Source: Clostridiales bacterium UBA1389 | GTDB taxonomy: Bacteria; Bacillota; Clostridia; Oscillospirales; CAG-382 | NCBI GenBank assembly: GCA_002305335.1 | Contig: DBQR01000033.1 | Span: 1-21,537 of the forward strand | Length of the DNA: 21,537 nucleotides | Direction of reading: 5' to 3' | Shown: positions 21,391 through 21,537 of the stretch, piece after piece | How the letters are laid out: each line of letters opens with the position of its first letter | Numbering within the stretch: the stretch's first letter is position 1 | Notes under the pieces: model-generated | Database searches by the model: none | What the model was told of the DNA's origin: nothing | Seen by the model: only the letters and a program-made list of their open reading frames with translations | Program-made: the position numbers and the translations under genes

Positions 21391-21537
21391 TTATTTATTG
21401 AACGCTTCCTCAATCGCAACGGCGCAGGCGACGGTAGCTCCCACCATGGGATTGTTCCCCATGCCTATAAGACCCATCATTTCCACGTGAGCGGGCACGG
21501 AGGAGGAGCCGGCAAACTGGGCGTCGGAATGCATACG
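21391..21537 (-). CDS. GGGtGRT family protein, C-terminal end
   Basis: Only the last 48 residues are in the window; the gene enters from the right edge and stops with TAA at 21391-21393. The fragment contains RMHSDAQFAGSSSVPAHVEM followed by MGLIGMGNNPMVGATVACAV and ends EEAFNK. From memory this matches the very conserved C-terminus of GGGtGRT proteins, ~330-residue proteins widespread in anaerobic bacteria. Their function is not well established. The DNA is GC-richer than the flanking intergenic region, as expected for coding sequence. The call rests on recall of the family, not an alignment. The gene has a strong terminator downstream. Confidence 0.78.
   Translation of the reverse strand, partial: RMHSDAQFAGSSSVPAHVEMMGLIGMGNNPMVGATVACAVAIEEAFNK

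Overview
The window looks like chromosomal DNA of an anaerobic, low-to-mid GC Clostridia, most likely a gut Oscillospirales/Ruminococcaceae-type bacterium. The evidence is a complete Nfn transhydrogenase pair, an oxygen-sensitive radical-SAM aminomutase, a GGGtGRT-family protein, a thrS gene under T-box control, strong TTGACA-N17-TATAAT promoters, and short palindromic intergenic repeats of the kind common in gut Firmicutes. The assignment below class level is an inference.

Layout. 1-520 (-) is the start of a UPF0104/LPG-synthase-TM-like membrane protein, divergent from nfnA-nfnB (738-2967, +). Convergent to nfnB are a YD-repeat lipoprotein (3123-4424, -), an FAD oxidoreductase with a C-terminal Rieske domain (4513-5820, -) and an ABC exporter half-transporter (5960-7822, -). 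Two tRNA-Ser genes (GCT, TGA) follow on the minus strand. Their promoter is built into the terminator of a small upstream gene (8385-8621, -). After an AT-rich gap come a two-gene unit of a Ddl-like ATP-grasp ligase and a lysine 2,3-aminomutase (9233-11390, +), a double zinc-ribbon protein (11545-11823, +), a threonine T-box plus thrS (11940-13956, +), and a membrane-anchored cohesin-like surface protein (14266-15051, +). A probable operon proC / small membrane protein / xerD-like recombinase / YesL-like membrane protein runs 15587-19026 (+). typA/bipA (19274-21124, -) and the 3' end of a GGGtGRT gene (from 21391, -) close the window.

How the genes fit together. Nfn balances NADH, NADPH and ferredoxin, as expected in a fermenter. 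The ligase and aminomutase genes are 4 bp apart. The aminomutase keeps every residue known to select L-lysine, while the ligase keeps the ATP-grasp core but lacks the N-terminal D-Ala-binding motif of genuine Ddl. A pathway that makes beta-lysine and ligates it to something is therefore a reasonable hypothesis, and it is the best candidate here for an undescribed system.

Non-coding structure stands out. A 157-bp element (15288-15444) has perfect 14-bp terminal inverted repeats and a 5-bp direct duplication, so it looks like a MITE. Three copies of a two-hairpin, terminator-competent repeat each lie 3' of a gene on that gene's strand. A hairpin cluster follows typA. The XerD-like recombinase has Lys where the first catalytic Arg is expected, and the threonyl-tRNA synthetase lacks the N-terminal TGS domain.
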